A stretch of DNA of 27,660 nucleotides from an uncultured Verrucomicrobiales bacterium (GCA_937893015.1 CALBJX010000086.1:1-27660), one strand, 5' to 3'. Positions 6,037 through 14,409 are shown, numbered from the stretch's first letter. Notes: generated from the sequence alone by a model not told the origin. Program-made: numbers and translations.

Positions 6037-7050
6037 ATGAGCAGAACATTTGCCAAGACCGCCGTCATCGGCTCCGGTGCCTGGGGCACCGCCCTCGCCC
6101 TCACCGCTGCGCAAAACGGCGGCGAAGTCGTCCTCTGGACCTACCTTGAAAAAGAAGCCGCCATCATCCGCGAAACCCGCCAAAGCCTCGCTCCCGTGCC
6201 CGGTGCCAAGCCGCTGCCCGAGAACGTGAAGGTTACGAGCGACTGGGCGGATGTGGCGGGCGCCTCCCTCGTCATCGTGGTGGTGCCCAGCGTGGTGATG
6301 CGCTCCGTGGCGAAGAATCTGACGGAAGTCGGTCTGGCGGAGGATGCCGTCATCATGACCTGCTCCAAGGGCATTGAGAAGGACACGAACCTCCTCATGA
6401 GCGAAATCCTTGCCTCCTGCGTGCCCTTCCCCGTGGGGGCACTCTCCGGCCCCAACCATGCGGAAGATATTGTGCTCGGTCTGCCCAGTCTCACGCTCGT
6501 GGGCTTTGAGGACATCTCCATTGCAGAGGACGTGCAGGCACGCCTGAGCACGGATTACCTGCGCATCTACACCACCACGGACGTGGTCGGCATGCAGCTC
6601 GGCGGTGCCATGAAGAATGTGTATGCGCTGGCCAGCGGCATCTGCGTGGGCCTCGGCCTCGGGGACAACGCCCGCGCCGCGCTCGCCACCCGCGCACTGG
6701 CGGAAATGACCCGCATGGGCACCGCCCGCGGCGGCAAGATGGAAACCTTCATGGGCCTCTCCGGCATGGGCGATTTGGTGGTCACTTGCTACTCCGAGCA
6801 CAGCCGCAACCTCACGGCGGGGCGCCTGATTGCCAAGGGCGTGCCGGCCATGGAGTGCCAGCAGCGCATCGGGCAGGTGGTGGAGGGCATCCCGAACACG
6901 CTCTCGACCTATCAGTTGGCCCGCGCGTTGAATGTTCGCACGCCGCTCACGGATGCCATGTACGACATCATCTACAACAACAAACCCGCCCATGTCGCCC
7001 TGCGCGAGCTCATGCACCGCGACCTGCGCGCGGAGAGCGTGGCGGAGTAA
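6037..7050 (+). CDS. gpsA: NAD(P)-dependent glycerol-3-phosphate dehydrogenase
   Basis: GpsA reduces dihydroxyacetone phosphate to sn-glycerol-3-phosphate in the cytosol, supplying PlsY. The N-terminal Rossmann motif is 'AVIGSGAWGTALA' (about 9-21). 'TCSKGIEKDT' and 'LSGPNHAEDI' follow, then 'GGAMKNVYALASGI' with the catalytic lysine at residue 193, 'GLGLGDNARAAL', and 'GLSGMGDLVVTCYSEHSRN'. At 337 residues it is a normal length. The ATG at 6037 was chosen over an in-frame TTG at 6019 because 'MSRTFAKTAVIGSG' places the first strand near the N-terminus. No internal promoter is obvious in the short gap after plsY. Confidence 0.96.
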   Translation: MSRTFAKTAVIGSGAWGTALALTAAQNGGEVVLWTYLEKEAAIIRETRQSLAPVPGAKPLPENVKVTSDWADVAGASLVIVVVPSVVMRSVAKNLTEVGLAEDAVIMTCSKGIEKDTNLLMSEILASCVPFPVGALSGPNHAEDIVLGLPSLTLVGFEDISIAEDVQARLSTDYLRIYTTTDVVGMQLGGAMKNVYALASGICVGLGLGDNARAALATRALAEMTRMGTARGGKMETFMGLSGMGDLVVTCYSEHSRNLTAGRLIAKGVPAMECQQRIGQVVEGIPNTLSTYQLARALNVRTPLTDAMYDIIYNNKPAHVALRELMHRDLRAESVAE

Positions 7051-7110
7051 TTGTCGGTGCTTTTCCTGTAGAGAAAGGCGGTCGTTTTTCGTTCCTCTCT
7101 TCGAAGACTG

Positions 7111-7692
7111 ATGCCTGAGGAATCTCAAACGCCCGACAATCTGTGGCTTGCCGCGCTGTGGCAGGAGCACCGCGACCGCTTGCTCCGCCTGCTTGCGCTG
7201 CGCATGCCCGCCGTGCTGCAACGCCGCCTCGGCGCAGAGGATTTGTTGCAGGAAGCCTACCTTGCCTGCGGCAAGCGCATGGACTTTTTGCAGGAGAATC
7301 CCGAGGTGCCCGTGTACGCCAAGCTGCGCAAAATCGCCCTCCAGACGCTGGCGGATGCGGAGCGTCACCACCTTGCCGCCGGCAAGCGCGACGCCATGAA
7401 GGAGGCCTCTGCCGAGACGGACAACACCATGGATGCGTGGGCGCACTTCGCGGACACCATCTCCAGCCCCCGCACCCATCTCGAACGCTTGGAACGCCAA
7501 GCCATGGCGCGCCGCGTGTTGCAGGAGCTCTCCGACACCGATCGCGAGATTCTGGAGCTGCGCCACTTTGAAGAGCTCGGCAACGCGGAATGCGCCGCCG
7601 TGCTGGGGATTGAGCAGAAGGCGGCGAGCATCCGCTATGTCCGCGCCCTCAAACGCTTCCAAGAGCTGGTGCTCAAAGCCGATATTTTTTAA
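7111..7692 (+). CDS. ECF-type RNA polymerase sigma factor
   Basis: The 193-residue protein has the two-domain ECF layout. Region 2 spans about residues 15-90, with 'GAEDLLQEAYLACG' as the core-binding region 2.2. A linker of about 40 residues follows. Region 4 spans about 135-188, ending in the helix-turn-helix 'LGNAECAAVLGIEQKAAS'. There is no extra C-terminal regulatory domain. The next gene, a Ser/Thr kinase, starts 3 nt after its stop, so the two are translationally coupled. In PVC bacteria ECF sigma factors of this kind are often paired with kinases, which suggests control by phosphorylation rather than by an anti-sigma factor; that is inference here. gpsA ends 60 nt upstream and no promoter is obvious in the gap. 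Confidence 0.9.
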   Translation: MPEESQTPDNLWLAALWQEHRDRLLRLLALRMPAVLQRRLGAEDLLQEAYLACGKRMDFLQENPEVPVYAKLRKIALQTLADAERHHLAAGKRDAMKEASAETDNTMDAWAHFADTISSPRTHLERLERQAMARRVLQELSDTDREILELRHFEELGNAECAAVLGIEQKAASIRYVRALKRFQELVLKADIF

Positions 7693-7695
7693 GTG

Positions 7696-10149
7696 ATGTC
7701 CGACCCCACCGCAGAAGAGCTTGCCGAAGAACGCGTGGCCGCCCTGGTCGAAGAATTTCTGGAGGGCATGCGCACGGGCAAGGGCATGTCGGCCAAGCGT
7801 TTCATCGAGGCACACCCCGAGGAGGCTGAGGCCCTGAAAGAGCTGCTGCCTGCGCTGGCGGATGTGGAGAGCCTGGGCCGCGCCACCGCCCCCACGGCGG
7901 CGGCCATGTCCTCCTTCCCCGAGACACTGGGCGGGTACCGCCTGTTGGAGCGCATCGGCGCGGGCGGCATGGGCACCGTCTTCCGCGCTATGCAGGAATC
8001 CCTGCGCCGTGAGGTGGCGGTGAAAATCCTCTCGCCCGCGTGGAATGCGGATGCACAGCACTGCGCTGCCTTCGAGAACGAATCCCGCGTCATTGCGCAG
8101 CTGCGCCACACCAACATCGTGGAAATCTTCGGCGCGGGGCAGGAGGGCGAGTACCGCTACTACGTGATGAGCCTCGTGGACGGCAAGGGCATCACGCCCG
8201 GTCTGCTCCGCAAGGCCTACGAGAATATCCCATACGAACAGGCGGTGGCGCAGGTGGGCCTGCAGGCCGCCCGCGCCTTGGCCTTCGCGCATTCCCATCA
8301 CGTGCTGCACCGCGACGTGAAGCCGGGCAATTTGTTGTTGGATGCGGCGGGTGTGGTGCATGTCGGCGACTTCGGGCTGGCGACGGTGCTCAATCAGGGC
8401 GAAGCTGCCCCGTTGGTGACGCAGAGCCACGACGGCACCCTGCGCTACATGGCCCCCGAACGCCTGAACAAAGGCGAGAATACCTACGCCTGCGACCAGT
8501 ATTCGCTGGGGCTCACGCTCTACGAGCTCCTCACCAAACGCCCCGCTTTCCGCGAGACGGAGCCCGGCGCGCTCATCCGCCGCATCTGCTCCGACCCGCT
8601 GGAACCCCTCAAGGATGAGGGCGAGCTGGGGGCCGTCATCAACAAGAGCATTTCCTTTGATGCCGCCGACCGCTACCCCTCCATGGAGGCCATGGCGGCG
8701 GATTTGGAACGCTATCTGAAGGGGGAGCCTGTCGTCGCCCGCCCCGCCACGCGCCTGCGCCGCTATGCCATGTGGTGCCGCCGCCGCCCTGCCGTGGCTG
8801 CGTGGAGCCATGTCGCCGCCGCCGCGCTCGCGCTGCTGCTGGTGAGTGTGAGCGCGGGCTATGTGCGGGAGCGCGAATCGCTGGCCATGGAAAACGAATT
8901 GCGCCTGCGCGCGGAAAAGAACGTGCAGCTGGCGGATGATTCCCTGCAACGCCTCTTCGACAACATGGTGAGCCGCAGCGACGGCACAACTCTGCAGCCC
9001 ACCAAGGCCGATGCCCGCTTGTTGCAGGAGCTCATGCCCTATTACGAGGAGGTTTTGGATCAGGGCGACGGCGGGGATGAGAAGATGGCCGCTGCCTGCA
9101 CCACGCTCGCCACCATTGCCTTGCAGACGGGCGACTTCGCCACGGCAGAGGAGTATTACCGCCGCGCTGCCGAGCTGCACCCGGCCGGCAGCCGCGCCGC
9201 ACTCGCGACCGTGAACGGCCTCGCTGCCGCTCTTCGGGGGCAGGGGAGCCGCCCCAAGCGCGAGGAAGCTGCAACAATGCTCCGCGAGGCTGTACGCGCC
9301 TACGAGAAGACGGAAGATGTTGAGACGCAGCTGGAGCTGGTGCGTTCTCTGCGATTGCTGTCCCGGACTTTCAACGGCCCGCGAGGTAACCGCAACGGAC
9401 ACCCCCACGGCAAGTCTGCGGCTCCCCATGGTGAGCCGCATGATTCCCCACAGCTCGCCGCCGCGCACCTTGTGAGCCGCTTGCTGGCGGACCACCCGGA
9501 CCACCCGCAGTTGCGCTTGTGGCAGGTGGAGCTGCTGGGCGAAGCTCCCTTCGGGGAGGTGAAAAAGCTGCTCGCCCCCAAGGGCGAAACACCGCTGGCC
9601 CTGCTGGATGCGCTCATCAGGGATTTCCCCGAGAACGAGGCCTACCGCCGCGCCTATGTGACGATCGTGGTGCGCCCGCCGATGCCCCACAGCCGCCACG
9701 GCAACGCCGCAGCACCCGACCTCGCTGTCCTGCGCCGCGCGGGCGACTATGCCCGCGCCCTGCTGGCCGACCACCCTGCGGATACCAACCTCCTGCTGCA
9801 ATATCTCAATGTCCGCGATCGCTACACCTCCGCCCTCGCTGCCCAAGGCAAGGCCGAGGACGCGACCCGCGAGAACGATATGACACTCGGCGTGCTTTCG
9901 CTGCTCACCTCCCGCGCGGACTTCTCGCCCGAGATGCGGATGCGCCTTGCCATGCTCGTCTCCATGCACCCCGAGGCAGAGGACGCCAAGTCTCAGCAGG
10001 AGGCCGAGATTTCGCTGCTGCTCCAGAGCTACGACGAACAGCGACTCCAATCCATCCGCGACCGCCTGAAAGCCATGCGCAACCACATGCGACGCCCTCG
10101 GGGGCAGCGTTCGCCGCAGGCCGCACCGCCGCAGCACCCGGCATCCTGA
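7696..10149 (+). CDS. Membrane Ser/Thr protein kinase with TPR-like C-terminal region
   Basis: The 817-residue protein starts with a helical segment ('FIEAHPEEAEALKELLPAL') common before kinase domains in PVC bacteria. The Hanks-type kinase domain covers about 80-345: glycine loop 'RIGAGGMGTVF', VAVK lysine at about 110, 'HRDVKPGNLLL' with catalytic Asp at about 207, 'DFGLA' at about 225-229, and 'MAPERL'. All key residues are present, so it should be active. A transmembrane helix at about 372-390 anchors it. The remaining 400 residues are mostly helical, with TPR-like pairs such as 'GDFATAEEYYRRAAELHPAG', probably outside the cytoplasm. The ATG at 7696 is preferred over the GTG at 7693 immediately before it. 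It is coupled to the sigma gene, which is the likely signalling partner. Confidence 0.93.
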   Translation: MSDPTAEELAEERVAALVEEFLEGMRTGKGMSAKRFIEAHPEEAEALKELLPALADVESLGRATAPTAAAMSSFPETLGGYRLLERIGAGGMGTVFRAMQESLRREVAVKILSPAWNADAQHCAAFENESRVIAQLRHTNIVEIFGAGQEGEYRYYVMSLVDGKGITPGLLRKAYENIPYEQAVAQVGLQAARALAFAHSHHVLHRDVKPGNLLLDAAGVVHVGDFGLATVLNQGEAAPLVTQSHDGTLRYMAPERLNKGENTYACDQYSLGLTLYELLTKRPAFRETEPGALIRRICSDPLEPLKDEGELGAVINKSISFDAADRYPSMEAMAADLERYLKGEPVVARPATRLRRYAMWCRRRPAVAAWSHVAAAALALLLVSVSAGYVRERESLAMENELRLRAEKNVQLADDSLQRLFDNMVSRSDGTTLQPTKADARLLQELMPYYEEVLDQGDGGDEKMAAACTTLATIALQTGDFATAEEYYRRAAELHPAGSRAALATVNGLAAALRGQGSRPKREEAATMLREAVRAYEKTEDVETQLELVRSLRLLSRTFNGPRGNRNGHPHGKSAAPHGEPHDSPQLAAAHLVSRLLADHPDHPQLRLWQVELLGEAPFGEVKKLLAPKGETPLALLDALIRDFPENEAYRRAYVTIVVRPPMPHSRHGNAAAPDLAVLRRAGDYARALLADHPADTNLLLQYLNVRDRYTSALAAQGKAEDATRENDMTLGVLSLLTSRADFSPEMRMRLAMLVSMHPEAEDAKSQQEAEISLLLQSYDEQRLQSIRDRLKAMRNHMRRPRGQRSPQAAPPQHPAS

Positions 10150-10209
10150 CAAAGACGGATAGGGTGGGTGATTATTAGTTTGTCCTTGTCTGCGCGACAG
10201 GATTCGAGC

Positions 10210-10238
10210 TTGCGCACCCTCTCGGGAGGGCGTACAAT
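10210..10238 (+). promoter_or_regulatory. Promoter of the Sel1 gene, leaderless arrangement
   Basis: The boxes are TTGCGC (10210-10215) and TACAAT (10233-10238), separated by 17 bp. The ATG at 10247 follows the -10 box by 8 nt, the same spacing as at plsY, so the transcript should start at or next to the start codon. Confidence 0.75.
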
Positions 10239-10246
10239 GAGGGCGT

Positions 10247-11761
10247 ATGAAACTGTTTCGCTCTGCGCTTCCGCTGCTGCTCCTGACCCTGCCGGTATCG
10301 GCTGATTTTGCTACGGGTATACGTGCCGTGTTACCGCCTGCGCAGAAGGCGGAGGCTCCCGCACCCGTTGCCGCCGAATCGGAGAAAACGGAAGAGCCCC
10401 CGGCAGCCAAGGTGTTGAGCTATACGGCGGATGATGGCCCCGCTGCCGATGTGTCTCCCGCTGCACATGAGGAGGCCTATACGACCTTTAAAGCCGCGTT
10501 GAAAGAACAGGCGGAGAAGAATCTCTATGATTTCTGCCCTGCGATGGAGATTGTGCTGAAGGCAACCAATGATCCCTTTGCGGTGCAGGCATGGATGCAG
10601 AAGGCCTCCGATGAGGGGCTGCCTGTCGCGCAGCAGTTTATGGCGGATCGTCGTCTGGTGAACGTCCGTATGGACGAGTTGCAGTCCGCAGAGGTGAAGG
10701 CGGCCTATACCCTTGCCCGCAAGGCGGCGGACGCGGGGTATGACCCCGCTAAGGTGAACGTCTACATGTGCCTCAAAAACGGCGTGGGCGTGAAGAAGGA
10801 TGAGAAGGCGGCCGATAAGTATATTCTCGAGGCCTGCAAGAGCAAGGGCTATATTCCCCGTTTCAAATGGCTGCAGCTCAGTCAGCGTTTGACGACTTTC
10901 AACGACCGCGAGCGTGCGGAGGTGAAGGCGGAAATTGAGCGTGGGAACGACCACGTGGTCTACTTCCTCTCCACCCTCGCGCCCACGGCGGCAGAGAAGA
11001 ACGAGTGGCTGCTCAAGGCTGCTAAACTCGGCAATCCCGAGGCTCTTTACGTCCTCTCGGCCATGGCTTCGCAGAAGGACCCGAAATCGAGCTTTGAGCT
11101 GCTGAAAGAAGCCATCAAGGTGCATAGCGCGGAAGCCATGTATGCCCTTGGGGTGGCTCTCACCGATGCGGACCCCGACAGCGAGCTCATGAAAGCTGCC
11201 GGGATCGGCCATGATGATGTATCGGGGCGTCACCTTGTGAAATTGTCGGGCATGCTCGGTTCTGCCTCCGCGCAGTACTGGCTCGGTCATGTCTATCACG
11301 ACGGCGTGTTCGGCGTGACGAAGGATGATGAGACTGCCTTCCGCTGGTTTGAGCAAGGCGCAAAGGGCGGCAGCGTGCCTTGTGCCACGTCTCTGGGGGT
11401 CATGCAGATGCTCGGCGTCGGTACGCCGAAAGATGAAAAGAAGGGGTTGGCGTACCTCAATATGGCGGCTAATGCCGGAGATCCCAATGCGGTCATGGCT
11501 CTCTCCTACGCCCTGTACACGGGTATCGGCGTGCCTGCCAATGCCCGCAAGGCGGCCGAGATGCTGGAGGAAGCCGCCGCCATGGGCAACCCCGCCGCCT
11601 ATATTTGCCTCGCGTACATCACGGCCAAGGGTGGTGTGGAGCTCCCCGCTGACCCCAAGCGTGCCGAGCGCTATGTGCGCCTCGCCAAGCTTGATATGAA
11701 GGACGAAGCCCAACAGCTCTACGACAAACTCATGGCCGAAGGCTGGACCCCCGAGCCCTGA
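10247..11761 (+). CDS. Secreted Sel1-repeat protein
   Basis: The 504-residue protein has a signal peptide (about 1-19, ending VSA before DF), then a low-complexity Ala/Pro/Glu segment to about residue 75. Sel1-like helical repeats follow. The clearest are in the C-terminal half: 'SASAQYWLGHVYHDGVFGVT', 'VPCATSLGVMQMLGVGTPKD', 'PNAVMALSYALYTGIGVPAN' and 'PAAYICLAYITAKGGVELPA', each followed by an AAxxGN-type turn. Sel1 repeats form protein-binding solenoids; the partner is unknown. It has its own promoter after the kinase gene and ends at a shared terminator. Its place next to the sigma/kinase pair may mean it belongs to the same signalling locus, but this is only positional evidence. Confidence 0.9.
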   Translation: MKLFRSALPLLLLTLPVSADFATGIRAVLPPAQKAEAPAPVAAESEKTEEPPAAKVLSYTADDGPAADVSPAAHEEAYTTFKAALKEQAEKNLYDFCPAMEIVLKATNDPFAVQAWMQKASDEGLPVAQQFMADRRLVNVRMDELQSAEVKAAYTLARKAADAGYDPAKVNVYMCLKNGVGVKKDEKAADKYILEACKSKGYIPRFKWLQLSQRLTTFNDRERAEVKAEIERGNDHVVYFLSTLAPTAAEKNEWLLKAAKLGNPEALYVLSAMASQKDPKSSFELLKEAIKVHSAEAMYALGVALTDADPDSELMKAAGIGHDDVSGRHLVKLSGMLGSASAQYWLGHVYHDGVFGVTKDDETAFRWFEQGAKGGSVPCATSLGVMQMLGVGTPKDEKKGLAYLNMAANAGDPNAVMALSYALYTGIGVPANARKAAEMLEEAAAMGNPAAYICLAYITAKGGVELPADPKRAERYVRLAKLDMKDEAQQLYDKLMAEGWTPEP

Positions 11762-11792
11762 GTTCCCCTTTCCTCAAAAAAATCATCCCAAA

Positions 11793-11828
11793 CAAAAACG
11801 GCCTGAGCATCGCTCAGACCGTTTTTTC
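11793..11828. terminator. Bidirectional terminator between Sel1 and glucan phosphorylase genes
   Basis: A 12-bp stem with one mismatch (11797-11808 with 11812-11823, loop ATC) is flanked by an A run on the left and six T on the right. It can stop transcription of the convergent genes on both strands. Confidence 0.88.
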
Positions 11829-11836
11829 CTTATCCT

Positions 11837-11879
11837 GCGCGGCGTCGCCGCGCCGAATTTGACAATTTGTAATTTCCCA
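11837..11879 (-). repeat. Dispersed intergenic repeat, family A, copy 1
   Basis: A GC-rich hairpin (GCGCGGC at 11837-11843 with GCCGCGC at 11847-11853) adjoins an AT-rich block. On the minus strand it reads AAATTACAAATT then AAATT then the hairpin. The same order and sequence recurs on the plus strand at 22645-22689. Confidence 0.6.
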
Positions 11880-11884
11880 ATCCC

Positions 11885-13558
11885 TTATGCATTATACATC
11901 TTGGTATAATACTCGTCCGCCATGCGGTCGGAGTCGAAGAAGGGCGTGATGTCGCCCAGCGCACGGAAGACGAGGTCCATCCAGCCATCCTTGTTGTCGT
12001 AGTAGAGCGGCAGCACCTTGGATTCCAACACGCTGTAGAAGTTGTCGCGGTCGGAGCGGTCGCGGGCCTCGGGGGCGAGGTCGCGGCGAGCCTCGGGGAT
12101 GATGAAGCAGTTCTCGCCGTCCTTCTCGAACTCGCGCACCCAGCCGTCGTTGGTGGAGATGGTGATGGAGCCGTTCATGGTGGCGCTCATGCCGGAGGTG
12201 CCGGAGGCCTCGCGCGTGACGACGGGGTTGTTCAGCCAGATATCCGAGCCGTTCTTCAGCAGGCGGGAGAGCCCCAGCTCATAGCCCGTGAGCACCGCGC
12301 AGCGCGGGTACTTTTCGGAGAGGCGGTTGAGCTTGTTGAAGATGTCCACGGCGGTGAAGTCCGTCGGGAAGGGTTTGCCGGCCCAAATCATCTGCACGGG
12401 GCGGTTGGTGCGCTGGAGCATGCGCTCGAACATCACGGGGTTTTCCGTGATGAGGGCGGGGCGCTTGTAAGCCGCGAAACGGCGGGCCCACACGATGGTG
12501 AGCGTGTCCTGATCGAAGAGGTGGCCCGTCTGCTCGCCCACCACGCGGAAGAGCTCCTTCTTCAGCGCACGCTTGCGGTTGCGGAAGGCTTTCTTGTCGC
12601 CCGCGAGGAAGGCTTCGGCCAGCTCGGGGTCCTGCCAGTACTCCTTGTTCTGCGCGTTGGTGACGTGGGTGATGGGGCAGATGTCGGAATACCCCTGCCA
12701 CATTTGGCGGGAGACCTCGCCGTGCAGTGCGGACACGCCGTTGGCCACGTGGGAGAGGCGCAGGGCGGCGAGGCTGTAGTTGAAGGTCTGCTCATTCGGG
12801 TCGAGCTTGAGCATGGAGCGCACCTGCTGCAGAGACAGCCCCTCGAAGAAGGAGAAGTTCGCCATCAGGTTGATGTCCATCTTCTCGTTGCCGGCTTCCT
12901 CGGGCGTGTGCGTGGTGAACACGAAACGCTTGCGGACGGCCTCCACATCGCCGCCGTTGCGGGCGAGCATGTTGAAGGCGGCGCCGATGGCGTGCGCCTC
13001 GTTCATGTGGTAAATCTCGGGCTCCACCCCCAGCTCCTCGAAGAGGCGCGCACCGCCCTGGCCCAGCACGATGTACTGGGAGATGCGGGTCATGGGGTTC
13101 GGGTCGTACAGGCGCTGCGTGATGGAGCGGCTCAGGTCGTCGTTCTCGGGAAGGTCGGTGGAGAGGAAGAACATGGGCGCGGTGCCGAAGGTCTCGGGGC
13201 GCAGGTAGTACGCCTTCACCCACACGGGAGCGCCGCAGATGCGGATGAGGAACTTGATGTTGTGGTCCTCCAGGAAGCTGTATTCCTTGCGGCGGTACTG
13301 CACGGCCATGGAGCCGTCTTCCGCGCGGATTTGGTTGTAGTAGCCGTAGGACCACAGGATGCCCACGCCGACGAGGTTCTGGCGCAGGGCACCCGCGGAG
13401 CGCATGTGAGAGCCGGCCAGATAGCCGAGGCCGCCGGAATAAATCTTGAACACGTTGTCGATGGCGTACTCCATGCAGAAGTAGGCAACGGACTTGCTGT
13501 ACTGCGGGTCAATGTCGTAGGGATGCGCATACTGCGCGGGAAGGAATGAAGTGCTCAT
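11885..13558 (-). CDS. GT35 alpha-glucan phosphorylase family protein lacking the usual PLP lysine
   Basis: The 557-residue protein belongs to the short branch of GT35 alpha-glucan phosphorylases, which release glucose 1-phosphate from glycogen or maltodextrin. Family landmarks are 'YSGGLGYLAGSHMRSA' near the N-terminus, 'YHMNEAHAIGAAFNML', 'TTHTPEEAGNEKMD', 'WARRFAAYKRPALI', 'QMIWAGKPFP' and 'REASGTSGMSATMNG'. In characterised phosphorylases the position after GM or NM in that last motif is the lysine that binds pyridoxal phosphate; here it is Ser458 (codon AGC read from 12187-12185). The protein may therefore be inactive in phosphorolysis, or belong to a subgroup that works differently. The ATG at 13558 starts 'MSTSFLPAQYAHPYDI'; the upstream in-frame extension is low-complexity and was rejected. 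Confidence 0.88.
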   Translation of the reverse strand: MSTSFLPAQYAHPYDIDPQYSKSVAYFCMEYAIDNVFKIYSGGLGYLAGSHMRSAGALRQNLVGVGILWSYGYYNQIRAEDGSMAVQYRRKEYSFLEDHNIKFLIRICGAPVWVKAYYLRPETFGTAPMFFLSTDLPENDDLSRSITQRLYDPNPMTRISQYIVLGQGGARLFEELGVEPEIYHMNEAHAIGAAFNMLARNGGDVEAVRKRFVFTTHTPEEAGNEKMDINLMANFSFFEGLSLQQVRSMLKLDPNEQTFNYSLAALRLSHVANGVSALHGEVSRQMWQGYSDICPITHVTNAQNKEYWQDPELAEAFLAGDKKAFRNRKRALKKELFRVVGEQTGHLFDQDTLTIVWARRFAAYKRPALITENPVMFERMLQRTNRPVQMIWAGKPFPTDFTAVDIFNKLNRLSEKYPRCAVLTGYELGLSRLLKNGSDIWLNNPVVTREASGTSGMSATMNGSITISTNDGWVREFEKDGENCFIIPEARRDLAPEARDRSDRDNFYSVLESKVLPLYYDNKDGWMDLVFRALGDITPFFDSDRMADEYYTKMYNA

Positions 13559-13632
13559 AGTCTGTTTGTTATGAAGATGTGCGTCCCGCGGTGCAGGGGG
13601 CTGTGTGCCCGCGCAGTCGGGGAATACCCTCA

Positions 13633-13661
13633 CTTATACACCAGAAGAGCAGGGGAGAAAA
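13633..13661 (-). promoter_or_regulatory. Possible promoter of the glucan phosphorylase gene
   Basis: The -10 box TATAAG (13638-13633) is good. The -35 box at 17 bp, TTTTCT (13661-13656), is poor. A start near 13626 would give a leader of about 68 nt, without an obvious riboswitch. Confidence 0.35.
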
Positions 13662-13703
13662 GCAAAAAATCGGGGCTTTTATGCCATCAGGACGCGTGGC
13701 GCG

Positions 13704-13937
13704 TCAGGCTTCATCCTCGAACTTTACCTTGGCCCCGATGGCATTTGCCGCTTCCACCAGTTCAAAGAGGTTGAGGTGGCGGTGAGCTTCGGCAAAATCC
13801 AAGAAGCTCTCCAGCGCTTCGCAGATGACGTCCGTTCTTGTTCGGTCAGATTGGGAAAGATGCTGTTCCAGACGGCGATATTGGGCGTCTGAACAGCGAA
13901 AGGTGATGGATTTTGCCTTGTACATGCCGCCTACCAT
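13704..13937 (-). CDS. Small ribbon-helix-helix-like protein
   Basis: The 77-residue protein begins 'MYKAKSITFRCSDAQYRRLE' (counting from the second Met) and continues 'SDRTRTDVICEALESFLDFA'. A short strand with alternating hydrophobic residues, then a helix, a turn with R-T-x-x-I and a second helix, is the pattern of MetJ/Arc/CopG-type DNA-binding domains. A 30-residue tail follows. The start is either 13937 or 13925; an AGGGGG about 10 nt upstream favours 13937. It precedes the glucan phosphorylase gene on the same strand and is divergent from the AP2-like gene. Its targets are unknown. Confidence 0.65.
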   Translation of the reverse strand: MVGGMYKAKSITFRCSDAQYRRLEQHLSQSDRTRTDVICEALESFLDFAEAHRHLNLFELVEAANAIGAKVKFEDEA

Positions 13938-14045
13938 ACATGGTGTACCCCCTGTTAGAAAGATAAATTAGAGTGTCTTTTTCCGATGGGAAAAAGGGTG
14001 TTTGCAAGCGGAGAAAAAAGAATTGCGTAATACGCCTAACAGGTG

Positions 14046-14074
14046 TAGAAAGAAAGCAAAATTTGCGCTATCAT
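14046..14074 (+). promoter_or_regulatory. Candidate promoter of the AP2-like gene
   Basis: The boxes are TAGAAA (14046-14051) and TATCAT (14069-14074) with a 17-bp spacer. The -10 box overlaps the first in-frame ATG (14073). If it is used, translation must start at the second ATG (14085), 10 nt after the box. Confidence 0.5.
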
Positions 14075-14084
14075 GAGAACAGTT

Positions 14085-14378
14085 ATGAAAAACATCACGC
14101 GCTTTACATACGAGTTTACTTCTTTTCAGGGGTACCGTGTGACCATCTGCCGCAATCAGGTGCATTTCACCCGCTATTTCTCCGATAAGCAATACGGCGG
14201 GCAGGAAGCGGCGCTCCAAGCGGCGAAGGAAACGCGTGAGCGTGTGTTGGAAAATCTCAAGAAATTTCCGCAGGACCCGGCGAAGGCGTTTGATCTCTGC
14301 CGCGCGGAGTCTCAGCAGACGCGCTACCCGCGCGGGTTACGCCCCCGCAAGAATGTTGCGAAATCACGCACGGAGTAA
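14085..14378 (+). CDS. Single AP2-like domain protein
   Basis: The 97-residue protein carries 'GYRVTICRNQVHFTRYFSD' followed by 'YGGQEAALQAAKETRERVL'. Three short strands followed by one amphipathic helix starting YGG-x-EAAL is the pattern of the AP2/ERF fold. That fold occurs in bacteria in homing endonucleases and in small stand-alone proteins. A basic tail ('YPRGLRPRKNVAKSRTE') could add DNA contacts. It is probably a DNA-binding protein, with unknown target. An ATG at 14073 would add four residues but overlaps the likely -10 box. It is monocistronic, with a terminator just downstream, and divergent from the RHH-like gene. Confidence 0.75.
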   Translation: MKNITRFTYEFTSFQGYRVTICRNQVHFTRYFSDKQYGGQEAALQAAKETRERVLENLKKFPQDPAKAFDLCRAESQQTRYPRGLRPRKNVAKSRTE

Positions 14379-14409
14379 AGCTGTTATATCCTGTTTTGTG
14401 CTTTTTCCC

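Noticed and set aside
5992..10410. 1472-codon open frame antisense to gpsA, the sigma gene and the kinase
   Set aside because: Rich in Gly, His, Arg and Gln with no recognisable domain; the opposite strand encodes three clear protein families. It is a product of GC-rich third positions.
13559..13633. Longer start for the glucan phosphorylase
   Set aside because: The extra 25 residues are low-complexity and the candidate -10 box lies at that point; MSTSFLPAQY at 13558 fits better.
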